Positions 10,653 through 23,432 of a DNA stretch of 64,000 nt are shown piece by piece. The stretch's first letter is position 1, and the number at the start of each line of letters is the position of its first letter. The position numbers were made by a program, and so were the translations under genes. The notes below the pieces were generated by a model. That model worked only from the letters and a program-made list of their open reading frames with translations. It searched no databases and had not been told where the DNA came from. Source of the stretch: Hafnia psychrotolerans. GTDB lineage: Bacteria > Pseudomonadota > Gammaproteobacteria > Enterobacterales > Enterobacteriaceae. Location of the stretch: NCBI RefSeq assembly GCF_014639435.1, contig NZ_BMFZ01000011.1:1-64000 (forward strand), in the 5' to 3' direction.

Positions 10653-12122
10653 ATGCTCAGTCTGGAATCTCTCGATCTTTTACTGTCGATCAGCGAAGGC
10701 GAACTGATCGACGAATTGATCATTGGTTTATTAGCGACACCACAGTTGGTGATTTTCTTCGAGAAATTCCCTCGACTTAAACGAGCGCTGACCAAGGATC
10801 TCTCTGAGTGGAAATTTCGCCTGCGCCAGAGGATCCATGAAGCCGCGGTCCCGCCCGATCTGGCCACAGAGTTCTATCTTTATCAGCATTGCCAACAGAT
10901 AGATGCTGCCACTTTTCAGTCTGAACTGGCTGCGCTGGTGGATTCACTCGATACACTGAGCTCTCCTTTTATTACTGAAGCCCGCAAACTGCAAAAAAAT
11001 GCCGATGAGACGCGCAGCCCGCAAACAGGAAACAGCTTTCACACGCTATTTCTGCAGCGCTGGCGGTTGAGCCTGACTTTCCAGACGGTGACCGTTCATC
11101 ATCATCTGCTTGAGCAGGAACAAGAACAACTGCAGGAGGAATTACAACAGCGATTGGAACTGAGCGGCAAACTCTCGCCCTTATTAGCCGAAAATGATGC
11201 GGCCGCAGGACGTCTCTGGGACATGAGTAAAGGGCAGCGCCAGCGCGGTGAAGTGCAATCATTGGCACGTTATGGCAGTTTTTTGCAGCAACAACCTGAA
11301 CTGCAAAGGCTGGCTGAGCAACTTGGGCGCAGCCAGAAGGCCAAAACCAGCCCACATGATGATACAAAAATGGTGGAGCATCGGCTAATGGTGCGTGAGC
11401 CCGCCACGGTCCCAGAAGAGGTCAATGGCATCCATCAAAGTGATGACATTTTGCGCCTGATGCCAACCGAGCTCGGCACACTAGGTATCCCTGAATTGGA
11501 GTATGAATTTTATCGGAAATTACTGGAAAAACGCCTGATGACTTATCGCCTGCAGGGCGACGTTTGGCGGGAAAAAGTGGTTAAACGCCCGATAACGCAT
11601 CAGCAGCAGGAACCACAACCGCGCGGGCCGTTTGTGGTCTGTGTGGATACATCAGGATCGATGGGTGGGTTCAACGAACAGTGCGCCAAGGCGTTCTGTC
11701 TTGCGCTGCTGAGGATCGCGTTGGCGGATAACCGCCGCTGCTACATCATGTTATTTGCCAGTGAAGTCATTCATTACGAGCTGACCTCTTCCAGTGGTCT
11801 CGAGCAGGCACTGCGTTTTCTCGGCCAGCATTTTCGCGGAGGGACTGATCTGACAGCCTGCCTGAATGCTACCCTGGATAAACTCTCTTCGCCGGAATGG
11901 CAAGATGCAGATGCCGTGATCATTTCCGACTTTATCGCTCAAAGGCTTCCGGAGGAGGTTAAGAAAAGAGTGAAAAAGTTGCAGCAAGATAAACATCACC
12001 GCTTTCATGCACTGGCCATGTCGCAGTATGGCAAGCCCGCGATCATGCGTATTTTCGACCATATCTGGCGCTTTGATACCGGAATGAAAAGCCGCGTCCA
12101 GCGTCGCTGGCAGCGTTCCTAA
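10653..12122 (+). CDS. viaA: VWA-domain protein ViaA, partner of RavA
   Basis: ViaA is the von Willebrand factor A partner that stimulates the RavA ATPase and in E. coli links it to respiratory enzymes and aminoglycoside sensitivity. The protein has 489 residues: a long helical N-terminal part, then a C-terminal VWA domain. The metal-ion-dependent adhesion site DTSGS is at residues 332-336, followed by the threonine-containing FRGGTDL and the aspartate of VIISDFI, so all three MIDAS loops are present. It follows ravA by 3 bases. In E. coli asnA lies next to it; here the next gene is asnC. Confidence 0.92.
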   Translation: MLSLESLDLLLSISEGELIDELIIGLLATPQLVIFFEKFPRLKRALTKDLSEWKFRLRQRIHEAAVPPDLATEFYLYQHCQQIDAATFQSELAALVDSLDTLSSPFITEARKLQKNADETRSPQTGNSFHTLFLQRWRLSLTFQTVTVHHHLLEQEQEQLQEELQQRLELSGKLSPLLAENDAAAGRLWDMSKGQRQRGEVQSLARYGSFLQQQPELQRLAEQLGRSQKAKTSPHDDTKMVEHRLMVREPATVPEEVNGIHQSDDILRLMPTELGTLGIPELEYEFYRKLLEKRLMTYRLQGDVWREKVVKRPITHQQQEPQPRGPFVVCVDTSGSMGGFNEQCAKAFCLALLRIALADNRRCYIMLFASEVIHYELTSSSGLEQALRFLGQHFRGGTDLTACLNATLDKLSSPEWQDADAVIISDFIAQRLPEEVKKRVKKLQQDKHHRFHALAMSQYGKPAIMRIFDHIWRFDTGMKSRVQRRWQRS

Positions 12123-12260
12123 ATCTGCTGATGGAAAAATCCCTACCATCAATAAAATCCTCGTTATACCTAACATTTAATAATAAATGTTGCCTGGAAA
12201 TTATTATTCCCTCATTTTTAGGGTGAAATGATCACGAAATAGGAATAACTGAGGACAAAA

Positions 12261-12722
12261 ATGACCGAAATTTATCAGATCGATAATCTCGATCGCGCCA
12301 TTCTTAACGCCCTGATGGAAAATGCCCGTACGGCCTACGCCGAACTCGCGAAGGTGTTTGCCGTCAGTCCCGGCACTATTCACGTTCGGGTAGAGAAAAT
12401 GAAGCAGGCGGGGATCATTACCGGTGCCAACGTCACGGTGAATCCGAAGCAATTGGGCTATGACGTGTGCTGCTTTATCGGCATTATTCTCAAAAGTGCC
12501 AAAGATTATCCTTCCGCGCTAAAAAAACTGGAAAGCATTGAAGAAGTGGTAGAAGCCTATTACACCACAGGGCATTACAGTATCTTTATTAAGATAATGT
12601 GCCGTTCTATCGATTCGCTACAACACGTACTTATCAACAAGATCCAAACCATTGATGAGATCCAGTCTACAGAGACCCTAATCTCCCTGCAGAACCCCAT
12701 TATGCGGACCATCAAGCCATAA
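12261..12722 (+). CDS. asnC: Lrp/AsnC-family transcriptional regulator AsnC
   Basis: AsnC is an asparagine-responsive regulator that in E. coli activates asnA and represses its own gene and mnmG. It has 153 residues. The N-terminal winged helix is LDRAILNALMENARTAYAELAKVFAVSPGTIHVRV (from about residue 9, in two parts) and the C-terminal part is a RAM effector-binding domain. AGGA-type pairing (ctgaggac) precedes the ATG. It is followed by mioC, as in other enterobacteria. The expected divergent partner asnA is missing from the 138-base gap to viaA, so its target set must differ from that of E. coli. Confidence 0.93.
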   Translation: MTEIYQIDNLDRAILNALMENARTAYAELAKVFAVSPGTIHVRVEKMKQAGIITGANVTVNPKQLGYDVCCFIGIILKSAKDYPSALKKLESIEEVVEAYYTTGHYSIFIKIMCRSIDSLQHVLINKIQTIDEIQSTETLISLQNPIMRTIKP

Positions 12723-12743
12723 CAGCCAATTTCTATACCCCTA

Positions 12744-12752
12744 TTATCCACA
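12744..12752 (+). promoter_or_regulatory. DnaA box in the mioC promoter region
   Basis: TTATCCACA is a perfect high-affinity DnaA box. It sits 60 bases upstream of the mioC start. In E. coli the mioC promoter likewise carries a DnaA box and is repressed by DnaA, with transcription running into oriC. Confidence 0.8.
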
Positions 12753-12811
12753 GGTAGATCCCAGCTGATTCACAGCGTACAATGCCGTTTCTTTTATCGG
12801 GTGAGAGCATG

Positions 12812-13255
12812 ATGTCTGATATTACCCTGATTAGTGGAAGTACACTTGGTAGTGCTGAATATGTGGCAGAACATGTCGCAGATAAATTAGAAGATGCGGG
12901 TTTCAGCACGCAGATGTTTCATGGTCCTGAGCTGTATGAGGTGCCAACTGAAGGCATTTGGCTGGTGGTGTGTTCAACACACGGTGCCGGTGAGGTTCCC
13001 GATAATCTTCAACCTTTCATGGAACAGTTGGAAGAGCAGCAGCCGGATCTATCAAAAGTCCGTTTCGGTGCTCTGGGGTTAGGCAGCAGTGAATACGATA
13101 CGTTTTGCGGTGCGATCCGATCTTTGGATCAAAAACTGACCTCGTTAGGGGCAAAACGCATAGGGGATCGCATGGAGATCGACGTGACTCAACATGAGAT
13201 TCCTGAGGATCCTGCTGAGATTTGGGTGTTCGACTGGATTGATTTAGTCAAATAA
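12812..13255 (+). CDS. mioC: Flavodoxin-like protein MioC
   Basis: MioC is a small FMN-binding flavodoxin, required in vitro for biotin synthase activity in E. coli. It has 147 residues from this start, the E. coli length. The phosphate-binding loop SGSTLGSAEYVAE is at residues 7-19, and the other FMN loops (STHGAGEVPDN, GLGSSEYDTFCGA) are intact. The ATG at 12812 is chosen over 12782 and 12809 because GGTGAG is properly spaced and the start matches M(A/S)DITLISGS. It transcribes toward oriC, and its transcription may influence initiation. Confidence 0.92.
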   Translation: MSDITLISGSTLGSAEYVAEHVADKLEDAGFSTQMFHGPELYEVPTEGIWLVVCSTHGAGEVPDNLQPFMEQLEEQQPDLSKVRFGALGLGSSEYDTFCGAIRSLDQKLTSLGAKRIGDRMEIDVTQHEIPEDPAEIWVFDWIDLVK

Positions 13256-13269
13256 GTGTAAATTTCAAG

Positions 13270-13545
13270 CGATCAGATGTGGATAACTATGCTTATAAGC
13301 AGGGTAAAACCAGTAGTTATCCCTCTAACAACCGATGGTAGCAATTCATGCTGTGCATAACTCTCTATTTTGATCCCAGCTTATACTGAACAGGATCACC
13401 GATCATTCACAGCATTCGATCGTTAGTAGTGCCTTGATCCTTATCGAGAATAATCACTTATGCACAGAGGATCGCGATCTTAATAGAAGTAATAGTAAGA
13501 GATCTTTAAATAAAAAAGATCTTCTTTTAATTAGTGACGATCCCC
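13270..13545. other. oriC: Chromosomal replication origin oriC
   Basis: The mioC-mnmG gap holds the features of an enterobacterial oriC. There are DnaA boxes TGTGGATAA (13278-13286), TGTGCATAA (13352-13360) and TTATGCACA (13458-13466). Eleven GATC sites lie between 13271 and 13542. An AT-rich unwinding region (about 13490-13535) contains 13-mer-like repeats beginning GATCTTTAAATAA (13501) and GATCTTCTTTTAA (13518). The block around 13372-13412 (GATCCCAGCTTATACTG, then GGATCACCGATCATTCACAG) matches the E. coli origin closely from memory. DnaA would open the DNA on the mnmG side; GATC clustering allows SeqA sequestration. The remainder of the gap to 13634 is the mnmG leader. Confidence 0.95.
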
Positions 13546-13634
13546 CGGGACTTGTGGAACCTCTAAACTTGAGTAGAATCCTTCATCCCAACACCACACA
13601 TCATTTCATCGCATGAACTCCGAGGTGCAGTACC

Positions 13635-15524
13635 ATGTTTTATCCGGAACAATTTGACGTCATCATCATCGGTGGAGGCCATGCGGGCACAGAAGCCGCG
13701 ATGGCTTCTGCAAGAATGGGACGTCAGACCCTGTTATTGACCCACAATATCGACACGCTTGGGCAAATGTCGTGTAACCCTGCTATTGGCGGGATCGGGA
13801 AAGGACATCTGGTTAAAGAAGTGGATGCACTCGGTGGATTAATGGCCACCGCCATTGATCATGCAGGGATACAGTTTAGGATACTAAACGCCAGTAAAGG
13901 CCCGGCAGTTCGTGCGACACGTGCCCAGGCTGACCGCGTACTGTATCGACAAGCGATCCGCACTGCACTGGAAAACCAGCCGAACCTCATGATCTTCCAA
14001 CAGCCCGTTGAAGATCTGATCATGGAAAACGATCGTGTTGTTGGTGCAGTGACACAAATGGGTCTTAAATTCCGTGCCAAGGCCGTTGTACTGACCGTCG
14101 GTACTTTCCTGGATGGTAAGATCCACATCGGTCTTGAAAATTACAGCGGTGGCCGTGCAGGTGATCCTCCTGCTATCTCGCTTTCACAGCGTTTGCGTGA
14201 ACTGCCACTGCGTGTCAATCGCCTCAAAACCGGTACACCGCCGCGAATTGACGCACGCTCCATCGATTTCAGTTGCCTTGCGCCACAGCACGGTGACAAT
14301 CCAGCACCCGTATTCTCTTTCATGGGCAATGTGTCGCAACATCCGCGCCAGATCCCGTGTTACATGACCTATACCAATGAAAAAACGCATGATGTGATCC
14401 GCAGTAATCTGGATCGTAGCCCGATGTATGCCGGAATAATCGAAGGGATCGGCCCACGTTACTGTCCGTCGATCGAAGATAAAGTCATGCGTTTTGCCGA
14501 TCGCACTTCTCACCAGATCTTCCTGGAACCTGAAGGTTTGACGAGTAACGAAGTTTATCCAAACGGGATCTCCACCAGCTTGCCTTTTGACGTACAGATA
14601 AAGATCGTGCGTTCAATGCAGGGTTTGGAAAATGCGGTGATCGTTCGCCCAGGCTATGCGATTGAGTATGATTTCTTTGACCCACGTGACTTAAAACCAA
14701 CCCTGGAGAGCAAGTTTATTCCAGGTTTATTCTTCGCAGGCCAGATCAACGGCACCACAGGCTATGAAGAAGCTGCGGCACAAGGGTTACTGGCTGGTCT
14801 GAATGCTGCTCGTCATGCATCAGAGCAAGAAGGATGGGCACCACGCCGTGATCAGGCTTATCTGGGAGTTCTGGTCGACGACCTCTGTACTCTTGGAACC
14901 AAAGAGCCCTACCGCATGTTTACGTCACGTGCTGAATACCGACTGATGCTGCGTGAAGACAATGCTGATTTGCGACTGACTGAAAAAGGTCGTGAGCTGG
15001 GTCTGGTTGATGACGCACGCTGGGCCCGTTTCAATCAAAAACTGGAAATGATTGAACAAGAACGTCAGCGTCTGCGAGGTATTTGGATTAATCCGCGTTC
15101 TGAGCAGGTAGAGCAAGTCAATGCTGCGCTTTCAGCTCCGCTTTCGAAAGAAGCCAGTGCTGAAGAGTTGCTACGTCGTCCTGAAATGACTTATGCGCTG
15201 TTAACCAGTCTTACACCGTTTACACCGCCAGTACCTGATGTTCAGGCTGCTGAGCAGGTGGAGATCCAGGTTAAATACGAAGGATATATTGCCAGGCAAC
15301 AGGACGAGATCGAAAAACAGCAGCGTAACGAAAATACGTTGTTACCGCTGGATCTTGATTACCGCCAGGTCAACGGCTTGTCGAATGAAGTGATCGCTAA
15401 ACTTAACGATCACAAACCGACGTCAATCGGCCAAGCGACACGTATCTCAGGCATTACCCCCGCAGCCATTTCTATTTTGTTAATCTGGTTGAAAAAACAG
15501 GGTCTGCTGCGTCGCAGCGCCTGA
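13635..15524 (+). CDS. mnmG: tRNA uridine-5-carboxymethylaminomethyl modification enzyme MnmG (GidA)
   Basis: MnmG is an FAD enzyme that, with MnmE, adds the (carboxymethyl)aminomethyl group to the wobble uridine of several tRNAs, using methylene-tetrahydrofolate and NADH. It has 629 residues, identical to E. coli. The dinucleotide-binding motif [10 protein letters not shown] starts at residue 13, and the family signatures [24 protein letters not shown] and the second FAD loop [19 protein letters not shown] are present. It is the first gene to the right of oriC; its partner mnmE lies at 40798-42162. A 132-base gap separates it from rsmG. Confidence 0.96.
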   Translation: MFYPEQFDVIIIGGGHAGTEAAMASARMGRQTLLLTHNIDTLGQMSCNPAIGGIGKGHLVKEVDALGGLMATAIDHAGIQFRILNASKGPAVRATRAQADRVLYRQAIRTALENQPNLMIFQQPVEDLIMENDRVVGAVTQMGLKFRAKAVVLTVGTFLDGKIHIGLENYSGGRAGDPPAISLSQRLRELPLRVNRLKTGTPPRIDARSIDFSCLAPQHGDNPAPVFSFMGNVSQHPRQIPCYMTYTNEKTHDVIRSNLDRSPMYAGIIEGIGPRYCPSIEDKVMRFADRTSHQIFLEPEGLTSNEVYPNGISTSLPFDVQIKIVRSMQGLENAVIVRPGYAIEYDFFDPRDLKPTLESKFIPGLFFAGQINGTTGYEEAAAQGLLAGLNAARHASEQEGWAPRRDQAYLGVLVDDLCTLGTKEPYRMFTSRAEYRLMLREDNADLRLTEKGRELGLVDDARWARFNQKLEMIEQERQRLRGIWINPRSEQVEQVNAALSAPLSKEASAEELLRRPEMTYALLTSLTPFTPPVPDVQAAEQVEIQVKYEGYIARQQDEIEKQQRNENTLLPLDLDYRQVNGLSNEVIAKLNDHKPTSIGQATRISGITPAAISILLIWLKKQGLLRRSA

Positions 15525-15656
15525 ATTATCTCCGCTTCTGGCCGCTGAATGATTTCTATTCGGCGGCTAAATCAATCTTTTCCCGTCTGGCAGACTGTTT
15601 TATTATTACCGTTCCGGACTTCTCCGGAGCTTCGTTTTCGTTAGAGGACCTCAATA

Positions 15657-16277
15657 GTGCATAAGAAATTAGACTCGCTGCTTGCTGCGGCAGAATTAAC
15701 GCTACCCGATCAGCAAAAACAGCAGTTAGTCGCATACATAGAGATGCTGCACAAGTGGAATAAGGCCTATAACCTCACCTCTGTCCGTGATCCCATGCAA
15801 ATGCTGGTGCGTCACATCATGGACAGTATCGTCGTTAACGCTCACCTGTCCGGTTCACGCTTTATTGATGTCGGCACTGGGCCCGGCTTACCCGGTATTC
15901 CGCTGGCTATCGTGCGTCCTGATTCGCACTTCACTCTGTTGGACAGCTTAGGCAAGCGTATACGCTTCCTACGCCAGGTGCAGCATGAACTGGGACTGAC
16001 CAATATTGAGCCTGTGCAAAGCCGCGTCGAAGAGTTCATCCCTGAACGGCCTTTCGATGGTGTTATTAGCCGAGCCTTTGCCTCGCTGCAGGACATGATC
16101 TCCTGGTGCCATCACTTGCCCGCAAAAGGTCAGGGACATTTTTATGCCCTCAAAGGTGTCCGCCCTCATGATGAACTTGATTTACTTGGGCCAGGTGTTG
16201 TGTTGGAAGGGATAGTAAAACTACGAGTGCCAGAACTTGATGGAGAACGCCATTTGGTGATTCTTAAAGCGAACTAA
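15657..16277 (+). CDS. rsmG: 16S rRNA m7G527 methyltransferase RsmG (GidB)
   Basis: RsmG methylates N7 of G527 in 16S rRNA using S-adenosylmethionine; its loss gives low-level streptomycin resistance in relatives. It has 206 residues, close to the E. coli 207. The Rossmann SAM-binding motif is [14 protein letters not shown] (about residues 71-84), followed by [14 protein letters not shown] and the family segment [13 protein letters not shown]. The ATG at 15657 follows a TTAGAGGACC ribosome-binding region. It lies downstream of mnmG and before the long AT-rich atp upstream region. Confidence 0.95.
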   Translation: MHKKLDSLLAAAELTLPDQQKQQLVAYIEMLHKWNKAYNLTSVRDPMQMLVRHIMDSIVVNAHLSGSRFIDVGTGPGLPGIPLAIVRPDSHFTLLDSLGKRIRFLRQVQHELGLTNIEPVQSRVEEFIPERPFDGVISRAFASLQDMISWCHHLPAKGQGHFYALKGVRPHDELDLLGPGVVLEGIVKLRVPELDGERHLVILKAN

Positions 16278-16797
16278 GTTTGCGGTGAGTCAATAAATCT
16301 TCAGAATTCAAATGTGTGTTAAACGTAAAATAAGCACGCTAATTAAATTAATGTCATGCTTATTAATTCACCTGATTCTTACATCTTGATAGCAATTCAA
16401 TGACCTTTGCTATTTAATCAGGTCCGAAATAGAGACTTTTGAGATTAGATTGCTCTTCTCTCCGCATTAATCAATATGTAATGAAAATGTTGTTGTTTGT
16501 TGGGTTGTTGTTTCGTATTCGTTTCGTTATTTGGAATTTTGCTTTAATAATCAATCTTATTTATTTATCTTTTTGATTATTAAGGTTTTTAAAAGGCTTC
16601 TTTAGCTTAAAAGAATCCACATCATTGGGGTATAGGGGACTGAAAATAGCAATTATGTGATCCGGCGCACGCTTCTTTGTCGATCAATAAAATATTCAGA
16701 CAAGTGCATAGGGCTGATTCATAGCTATAGTTTCCTTATGAAAATAGCGATAAAGGGTAAAATTTAAATAATTGTTCACCTTTTCGCTACTTATCCA
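16278..16797. other. AT-rich spacer upstream of the atp operon, no gene seen
   Basis: More than 500 bases without a credible reading frame or RNA gene. The DNA is strongly AT-rich with runs of T and TTA/TTAT repeats. I see no terminator with a T-run right after rsmG. It may be a binding region for nucleoid proteins such as H-NS, IHF or Fis; that is inference from composition only. Confidence 0.5.
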
Positions 16798-16870
16798 TTG
16801 AATTCGTTTGAGTGGCCCGTATAATTTGCTCGTTTTTTGCTGCTTGACTCAAAACCGTAAAGGCTATGAT
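16798..16870 (+). promoter_or_regulatory. Candidate atp operon promoters
   Basis: A perfect TATAAT (16820-16825) has TTGAAT (16798-16803) 16 bases upstream, a good sigma-70 promoter. A second possible set is TTGACT (16844-16849) with TATGAT (16865-16870), but its 15-base spacer is short. Both precede atpI. TTATCCATT at 16791-16799 is a weak (7 of 9) DnaA-box look-alike that I do not call as functional. Confidence 0.6.
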
Positions 16871-16923
16871 ATACGGCACTCAGCATACCTCTAGCTAGGT
16901 ACTTGAAGGAGAGAACAAACGTC

Positions 16924-17322
16924 ATGTCTGTACCGGGTATTTTAAACAGTATGAACGGCGCGAAGATGGCCAGAAAACTGTTGATACTGCAGTTACTGAC
17001 CTTTGTTCTGCTCAGTGTGCTACTTGGCTTTAAAAGTCTGACATGGACGACGTCAGCCTTGATGGGAGGGATGGCTGCTTGGCTACCCAACGTACTCTTC
17101 ATGCTGTTTGCATGGCGTTATCAAGCGCAAACAACGGTATCTGGACGGGTTGCCTGGACTTTTGCCATCGGAGAAGCGCTGAAGGTTCTGATAACGATTA
17201 TCTTGATGATTATCGCGCTGGGCCTGTTCAAGGCGGTTTTTGCTCCGCTGGGTTTGGCTTATTTATCGGTGTTGATGACGCAGATTTTAGCACCGGCCAT
17301 CATTAACAGTTACCGAACTTAA
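16924..17322 (+). CDS. atpI: ATP synthase accessory protein AtpI
   Basis: AtpI is a small membrane protein encoded first in most atp operons and thought to help assemble the c-ring or import magnesium; it is not part of the final enzyme. Here it has 132 residues with about four hydrophobic segments and the conserved pattern PNVLFMLFAWR. The ATG at 16924 (MSVPGILNS) is chosen over an in-frame TTG at 16903 because the latter overlaps the AAGGAG sequence itself. GGAG lies 12 bases before the ATG, a longer spacing than usual. The E. coli protein is slightly shorter (126 residues). Confidence 0.88.
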   Translation: MSVPGILNSMNGAKMARKLLILQLLTFVLLSVLLGFKSLTWTTSALMGGMAAWLPNVLFMLFAWRYQAQTTVSGRVAWTFAIGEALKVLITIILMIIALGLFKAVFAPLGLAYLSVLMTQILAPAIINSYRT

Positions 17323-17329
17323 CTACTAA

Positions 17330-18127
<798 letters not shown>

Positions 18128-18159
18128 TTTTTCTTTCAACACTACTGCGTTTTAACTGA

Positions 18160-18464
<305 letters not shown>

Positions 18465-18482
18465 TGAAAGAGGCATTGTGCT

Positions 18483-18953
18483 GTGAATCTTAACGCAACA
18501 ATCCTCGGCCAGGCTATCGCGTTTGTCCTGTTTGTCCTGTTCTGCATGAAGTACGTATGGCCGCCAATTATGGCTGCCATCGAAAAACGTCAGAAAGAGA
18601 TTTCTGAAGGTTTGTCTTTCGCAGAACATGCCAAAAAAGAGCTGGACTTAGCGCAAGCCGATGCGACCGACCAACTGAAGAAAGCCAAAGCTGAAGCTCA
18701 GGTAATCATCGACCAGGCGAACAAGCGTAAAGCACAGATCGTCGACGAAGCGAAGACCGAAGCCGAGCAGGAACGTAACAAGATCGTAGCGCAAGCTAAG
18801 GCAGAGATTGACGCCGAACGCCAACGTGCACGTGAAGAGTTGCGTAAACAGGTCGGGATTTTGGCCATTGCTGGCGCCGAGAAGATCATCGAACGTTCCG
18901 TAGATGAAGCTGCTAACAGCGACATCGTTGATAAACTGGTCGCTGAACTGTAA
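18483..18953 (+). CDS. atpF: ATP synthase F0 subunit b
   Basis: Subunit b forms the dimeric peripheral stalk that holds F1 against F0. It has 156 residues, as in E. coli, with one N-terminal membrane helix ([25 protein letters not shown]) and a long charged helix rich in K, E and A. The start is GTG at 18483, as in E. coli atpF, preceded by AAAGAGG. It lies 65 bases after atpE and 14 bases before atpH. Confidence 0.95.
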   Translation: MNLNATILGQAIAFVLFVLFCMKYVWPPIMAAIEKRQKEISEGLSFAEHAKKELDLAQADATDQLKKAKAEAQVIIDQANKRKAQIVDEAKTEAEQERNKIVAQAKAEIDAERQRAREELRKQVGILAIAGAEKIIERSVDEAANSDIVDKLVAEL

Positions 18954-18967
18954 GGAGGGAGGGGCTG

Positions 18968-19501
18968 ATGTCTGAATTTGTAACTGTAGCTCGCCCCTAC
19001 GCCAAAGCAGCTTTTGACTTTGCCGTTGAGCACCAAAGCTTAGATCGCTGGCAGTCCATGCTGGCGTTCACCGCTGAAGTCACGTGTAATGGACAGATTG
19101 AAGAACTGCTTTCCGGGGCCTTGGCACCAGAAACTATGTCTCAAACTTTCATTGCGGTATGTGGTGACCAACTCGACGACGCAGGCCAAAATCTGATTAA
19201 GGTTATGGCTGAAAATGGGCGTTTACGCGTTCTTCCGGAAGTGCTGCAACAGTTCATTGAACTGCGTGCCTCATTAGAGGCCATTGCTGAAGTAGACGTC
19301 ACTTCAGCAGCTCCACTATCCGAAGCGCAGCAGGCAAAAATTGCTGCTGCCATGGAAAAACGTCTGTCTCGCAAAGTTAAGCTGAATTGCAAAATTGACA
19401 AGTCTGTTCTTGCCGGTGTCGTAATCCGTGCAGGTGATATGGTGATTGATGGCAGCGTTCGCAGTCGTCTTGAACGCCTGGCAGACGTATTGCAGTCTTA
19501 A
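18968..19501 (+). CDS. atpH: ATP synthase F1 subunit delta
   Basis: Subunit delta sits on top of F1 and joins it to the b-dimer stalk. It has 177 residues, the E. coli length. The N-terminal helical domain starts [19 protein letters not shown], and the C-terminal signature is [34 protein letters not shown] (in two adjoining parts, about residues 137-170). AAGGAGGG stands upstream of the ATG, a near-perfect ribosome-binding site. Confidence 0.95.
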   Translation: MSEFVTVARPYAKAAFDFAVEHQSLDRWQSMLAFTAEVTCNGQIEELLSGALAPETMSQTFIAVCGDQLDDAGQNLIKVMAENGRLRVLPEVLQQFIELRASLEAIAEVDVTSAAPLSEAQQAKIAAAMEKRLSRKVKLNCKIDKSVLAGVVIRAGDMVIDGSVRSRLERLADVLQS

Positions 19502-19513
19502 GGGGACTGGAGC

Positions 19514-21055
19514 ATGCAACTGAATTCCACCGAAATCAGCGAACTGATAAAGCAGCGCATTGCTCAGTTCAATGTAGTGAGCGAAGCTCACAATGAAGGT
19601 ACTATCGTTTCCGTCAGTGACGGAATCATCCGCGTGCACGGCTTGGCCGATGTTATGCAAGGGGAAATGATTGCGTTGCCGGGTAACCGTTACGCTATCG
19701 CCCTGAACCTGGAGCGCGACTCCGTAGGTGCTGTTGTTATGGGCCCTTACGCTGACCTCGCCGAAGGGATGAAAGTAAAATGTACTGGCCGTATCCTGGA
19801 AGTCCCCGTTGGCCGTGGCCTGTTAGGTCGCGTTGTTAACACCCTGGGTGCGCCAATTGACGGTAAAGGTCCGGTAGAGCACGACGGTTTCTCAGCTGTC
19901 GAAGCAATCGCACCTGGCGTTATCGAACGCCAATCCGTAGACCAACCTGTGCAGACAGGTTACAAATCCGTTGATGCCATGATCCCAATCGGTCGTGGTC
20001 AGCGTGAATTGGTCATCGGTGACCGTCAAACCGGTAAAACTGCTCTGGCAATTGATGCGATCATCAACCAGCGCGATTCCGGCATCAAATGTATCTATGT
20101 GGCTATCGGCCAGAAAGCGTCCACCATTTCTAACGTGGTGCGTAAACTGGAAGAGCATGGCGCACTGGAAAATACCATCGTGGTGGTTGCGACTGCATCA
20201 GAGTCTGCTGCACTGCAATACCTGGCACCGTACTCCGGTTGCGCAATGGGTGAGTATTTCCGTGACCGTGGTGAAGACGCACTGATCGTTTATGATGACC
20301 TGTCTAAACAGGCTGTTGCTTACCGTCAGATTTCCCTGCTGCTTCGTCGTCCACCAGGTCGTGAAGCTTACCCAGGCGACGTTTTCTATCTCCACTCCCG
20401 TCTGCTCGAACGTGCTGCGCGTGTAAACGCGGATTACGTTGAAGCATTCACCAAGGGTGAAGTGAAAGGCAAAACAGGTTCCCTGACTGCGCTTCCAATC
20501 ATCGAAACGCAAGCGGGTGATGTTTCCGCGTTCGTTCCGACTAACGTAATCTCGATTACCGATGGTCAGATCTTCCTGGAATCGAACCTGTTCAACGCCG
20601 GTATTCGTCCTGCGGTTAACCCGGGGATTTCCGTATCCCGTGTTGGTGGTGCTGCTCAGACCAAGATCATGAAAAAACTGTCCGGTGGTATTCGTACTGC
20701 ATTGGCTCAGTATCGTGAATTGGCTGCGTTCTCCCAGTTTGCTTCCGATTTGGATGAAGCAACGCGTAAACAGTTGAACCACGGTCAGAAAGTGACCGAG
20801 TTGCTGAAGCAGAAACAGTATGCGCCAATGTCTATCGTTGCGCAGTCACTGATTATCTTTGCAGCAGAACGTGGTTATCTGGAAGACGTTGACTTGTCTA
20901 AAGTGGGTAGCTTTGAAGCTGCGTTGTTGGCTTATGCTGACCGCGAGCACTCAGAGCTTCTGCAACAAATCAACCAAACTGGTGCGTACAACGATGAGAT
21001 CGAGGGGAAATTCAAAAATATCCTCGATACCTTCAAAGCAACCCAGTCCTGGTAA
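19514..21055 (+). CDS. atpA: ATP synthase F1 subunit alpha
   Basis: Alpha is the non-catalytic nucleotide-binding subunit of the F1 hexamer. It has 513 residues, the E. coli length, with a P-loop GDRQTGKT near residue 170 and the signature [14 protein letters not shown] near residue 365. The arginine finger region lies in this segment. It follows atpH by 12 bases and is separated from atpG by a 71-base gap containing a strong stem-loop. Confidence 0.97.
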   Translation: MQLNSTEISELIKQRIAQFNVVSEAHNEGTIVSVSDGIIRVHGLADVMQGEMIALPGNRYAIALNLERDSVGAVVMGPYADLAEGMKVKCTGRILEVPVGRGLLGRVVNTLGAPIDGKGPVEHDGFSAVEAIAPGVIERQSVDQPVQTGYKSVDAMIPIGRGQRELVIGDRQTGKTALAIDAIINQRDSGIKCIYVAIGQKASTISNVVRKLEEHGALENTIVVVATASESAALQYLAPYSGCAMGEYFRDRGEDALIVYDDLSKQAVAYRQISLLLRRPPGREAYPGDVFYLHSRLLERAARVNADYVEAFTKGEVKGKTGSLTALPIIETQAGDVSAFVPTNVISITDGQIFLESNLFNAGIRPAVNPGISVSRVGGAAQTKIMKKLSGGIRTALAQYRELAAFSQFASDLDEATRKQLNHGQKVTELLKQKQYAPMSIVAQSLIIFAAERGYLEDVDLSKVGSFEAALLAYADREHSELLQQINQTGAYNDEIEGKFKNILDTFKATQSW

Positions 21056-21062
21056 CACTAAG

Positions 21063-21103
21063 CGGCCCTGTTGCCCTGCTTAATGCAGATAAGCAACAGG
21101 CCG
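21063..21103 (+). other. Stem-loop between atpA and atpG
   Basis: CGGCCCTGTTGC (21063-21074) pairs with GCAACAGGCCG (21093-21103), an 11-base-pair stem with one bulged C and an 18-base loop. No T-run follows, so it is not a terminator. In the atp mRNA it could mark a processing or stability boundary that helps set subunit ratios (3 alpha to 1 gamma); that role is inferred. Confidence 0.6.
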
Positions 21104-21126
21104 TTTGGTAATGAGGAGAAGCAGAG

Positions 21127-21990
21127 ATGGCCGGCGGAAAAGAGATACGTAGTAAGATCAGCAGCGTGCAAAACACGCAAAAGATCACTAAAGCGATGGA
21201 GATGGTCGCCGCCTCCAAAATGCGTAAAACGCAGGATCGCATGGCGGCCAGCCGTCCTTATGCAGAAACCATTCGTGAAGTGATCGGTCACCTCGCGTTG
21301 GGTAATCTGGAATACAAACACCCATACCTGGACGATCGTGAAATTAAGCGTGTCGGGTATTTGGTGGTGTCTACCGACCGTGGTCTGTGTGGTGGTTTGA
21401 ACATTAACCTGTTCAAAAAACTGCTGGCAGAGATGAAAGGCTTGTCCGAAAAAGGTGTTGAGGTCGACTTAGCCCTGATCGGCTCCAAAGCAGCCTCTTT
21501 CTTCAATTCCGTGGGTGCGAATGTCGTTGCCCAAGTTACTGGCATGGGAGATAACCCTTCTCTGTCAGAATTGATCGGACCGGTGAAAGTGATGTTGCAA
21601 GCCTTCGACGAAGGTCGTTTAGACAAGTTATGTATTGTTAGCAATAAATTCGTCAATACCATGTCTCAGGAACCACGTATCGTTCAGCTGTTACCTCTGC
21701 CACCAGCAGAAGATGACGTGCTGGCGAAAAAATCCTGGGATTACCTGTATGAGCCAGACCCTAAAGCACTGCTGGATACTCTCCTGCGTCGCTATGTGGA
21801 ATCTCAGGTTTATCAGGGCGTCGTAGAAAACCTGGCCAGCGAACAGGCCGCGCGAATGGTAGCGATGAAAGCCGCAACCGATAACGGCGGCAGCCTGATC
21901 AAAGAGCTGCAGTTGGTTTACAACAAAGCTCGTCAGGCCAGCATCACTCAGGAACTCACCGAGATCGTCGGGGGAGCCTCCGCGGTTTAA
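21127..21990 (+). CDS. atpG: ATP synthase F1 subunit gamma
   Basis: Gamma is the central rotating shaft of F1. It has 287 residues, matching E. coli. The N-terminal coiled-coil helix begins [32 protein letters not shown], shown here in continuous family form over residues 1-32, and the C-terminal helix ends [18 protein letters not shown], the family signature. GAGGAG precedes the ATG. Confidence 0.96.
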   Translation: MAGGKEIRSKISSVQNTQKITKAMEMVAASKMRKTQDRMAASRPYAETIREVIGHLALGNLEYKHPYLDDREIKRVGYLVVSTDRGLCGGLNINLFKKLLAEMKGLSEKGVEVDLALIGSKAASFFNSVGANVVAQVTGMGDNPSLSELIGPVKVMLQAFDEGRLDKLCIVSNKFVNTMSQEPRIVQLLPLPPAEDDVLAKKSWDYLYEPDPKALLDTLLRRYVESQVYQGVVENLASEQAARMVAMKAATDNGGSLIKELQLVYNKARQASITQELTEIVGGASAV

Positions 21991-21995
21991 GCTAG

Positions 21996-23405
<1,410 letters not shown>

Positions 23406-23432
23406 CGCTAGTTTGTTGTGAGAGAGGATGAC

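Noticed and set aside
9141-12122. ravA-viaA as a new AAA+/VWA system
   Set aside because: The MoxR-VWA pair is already described in E. coli, and sequence, length and order agree with it.
13434-13616. 60-residue open frame across oriC
   Set aside because: It covers the DnaA boxes and AT-rich unwinding repeats; a chance frame.
16791-16799. DnaA box in the atp upstream region
   Set aside because: TTATCCATT matches only 7 of 9 positions and overlaps a promoter -35; not enough support.
20198-20782. 194-residue open frame opposite atpA
   Set aside because: Antisense shadow of atpA with no recognisable domain.
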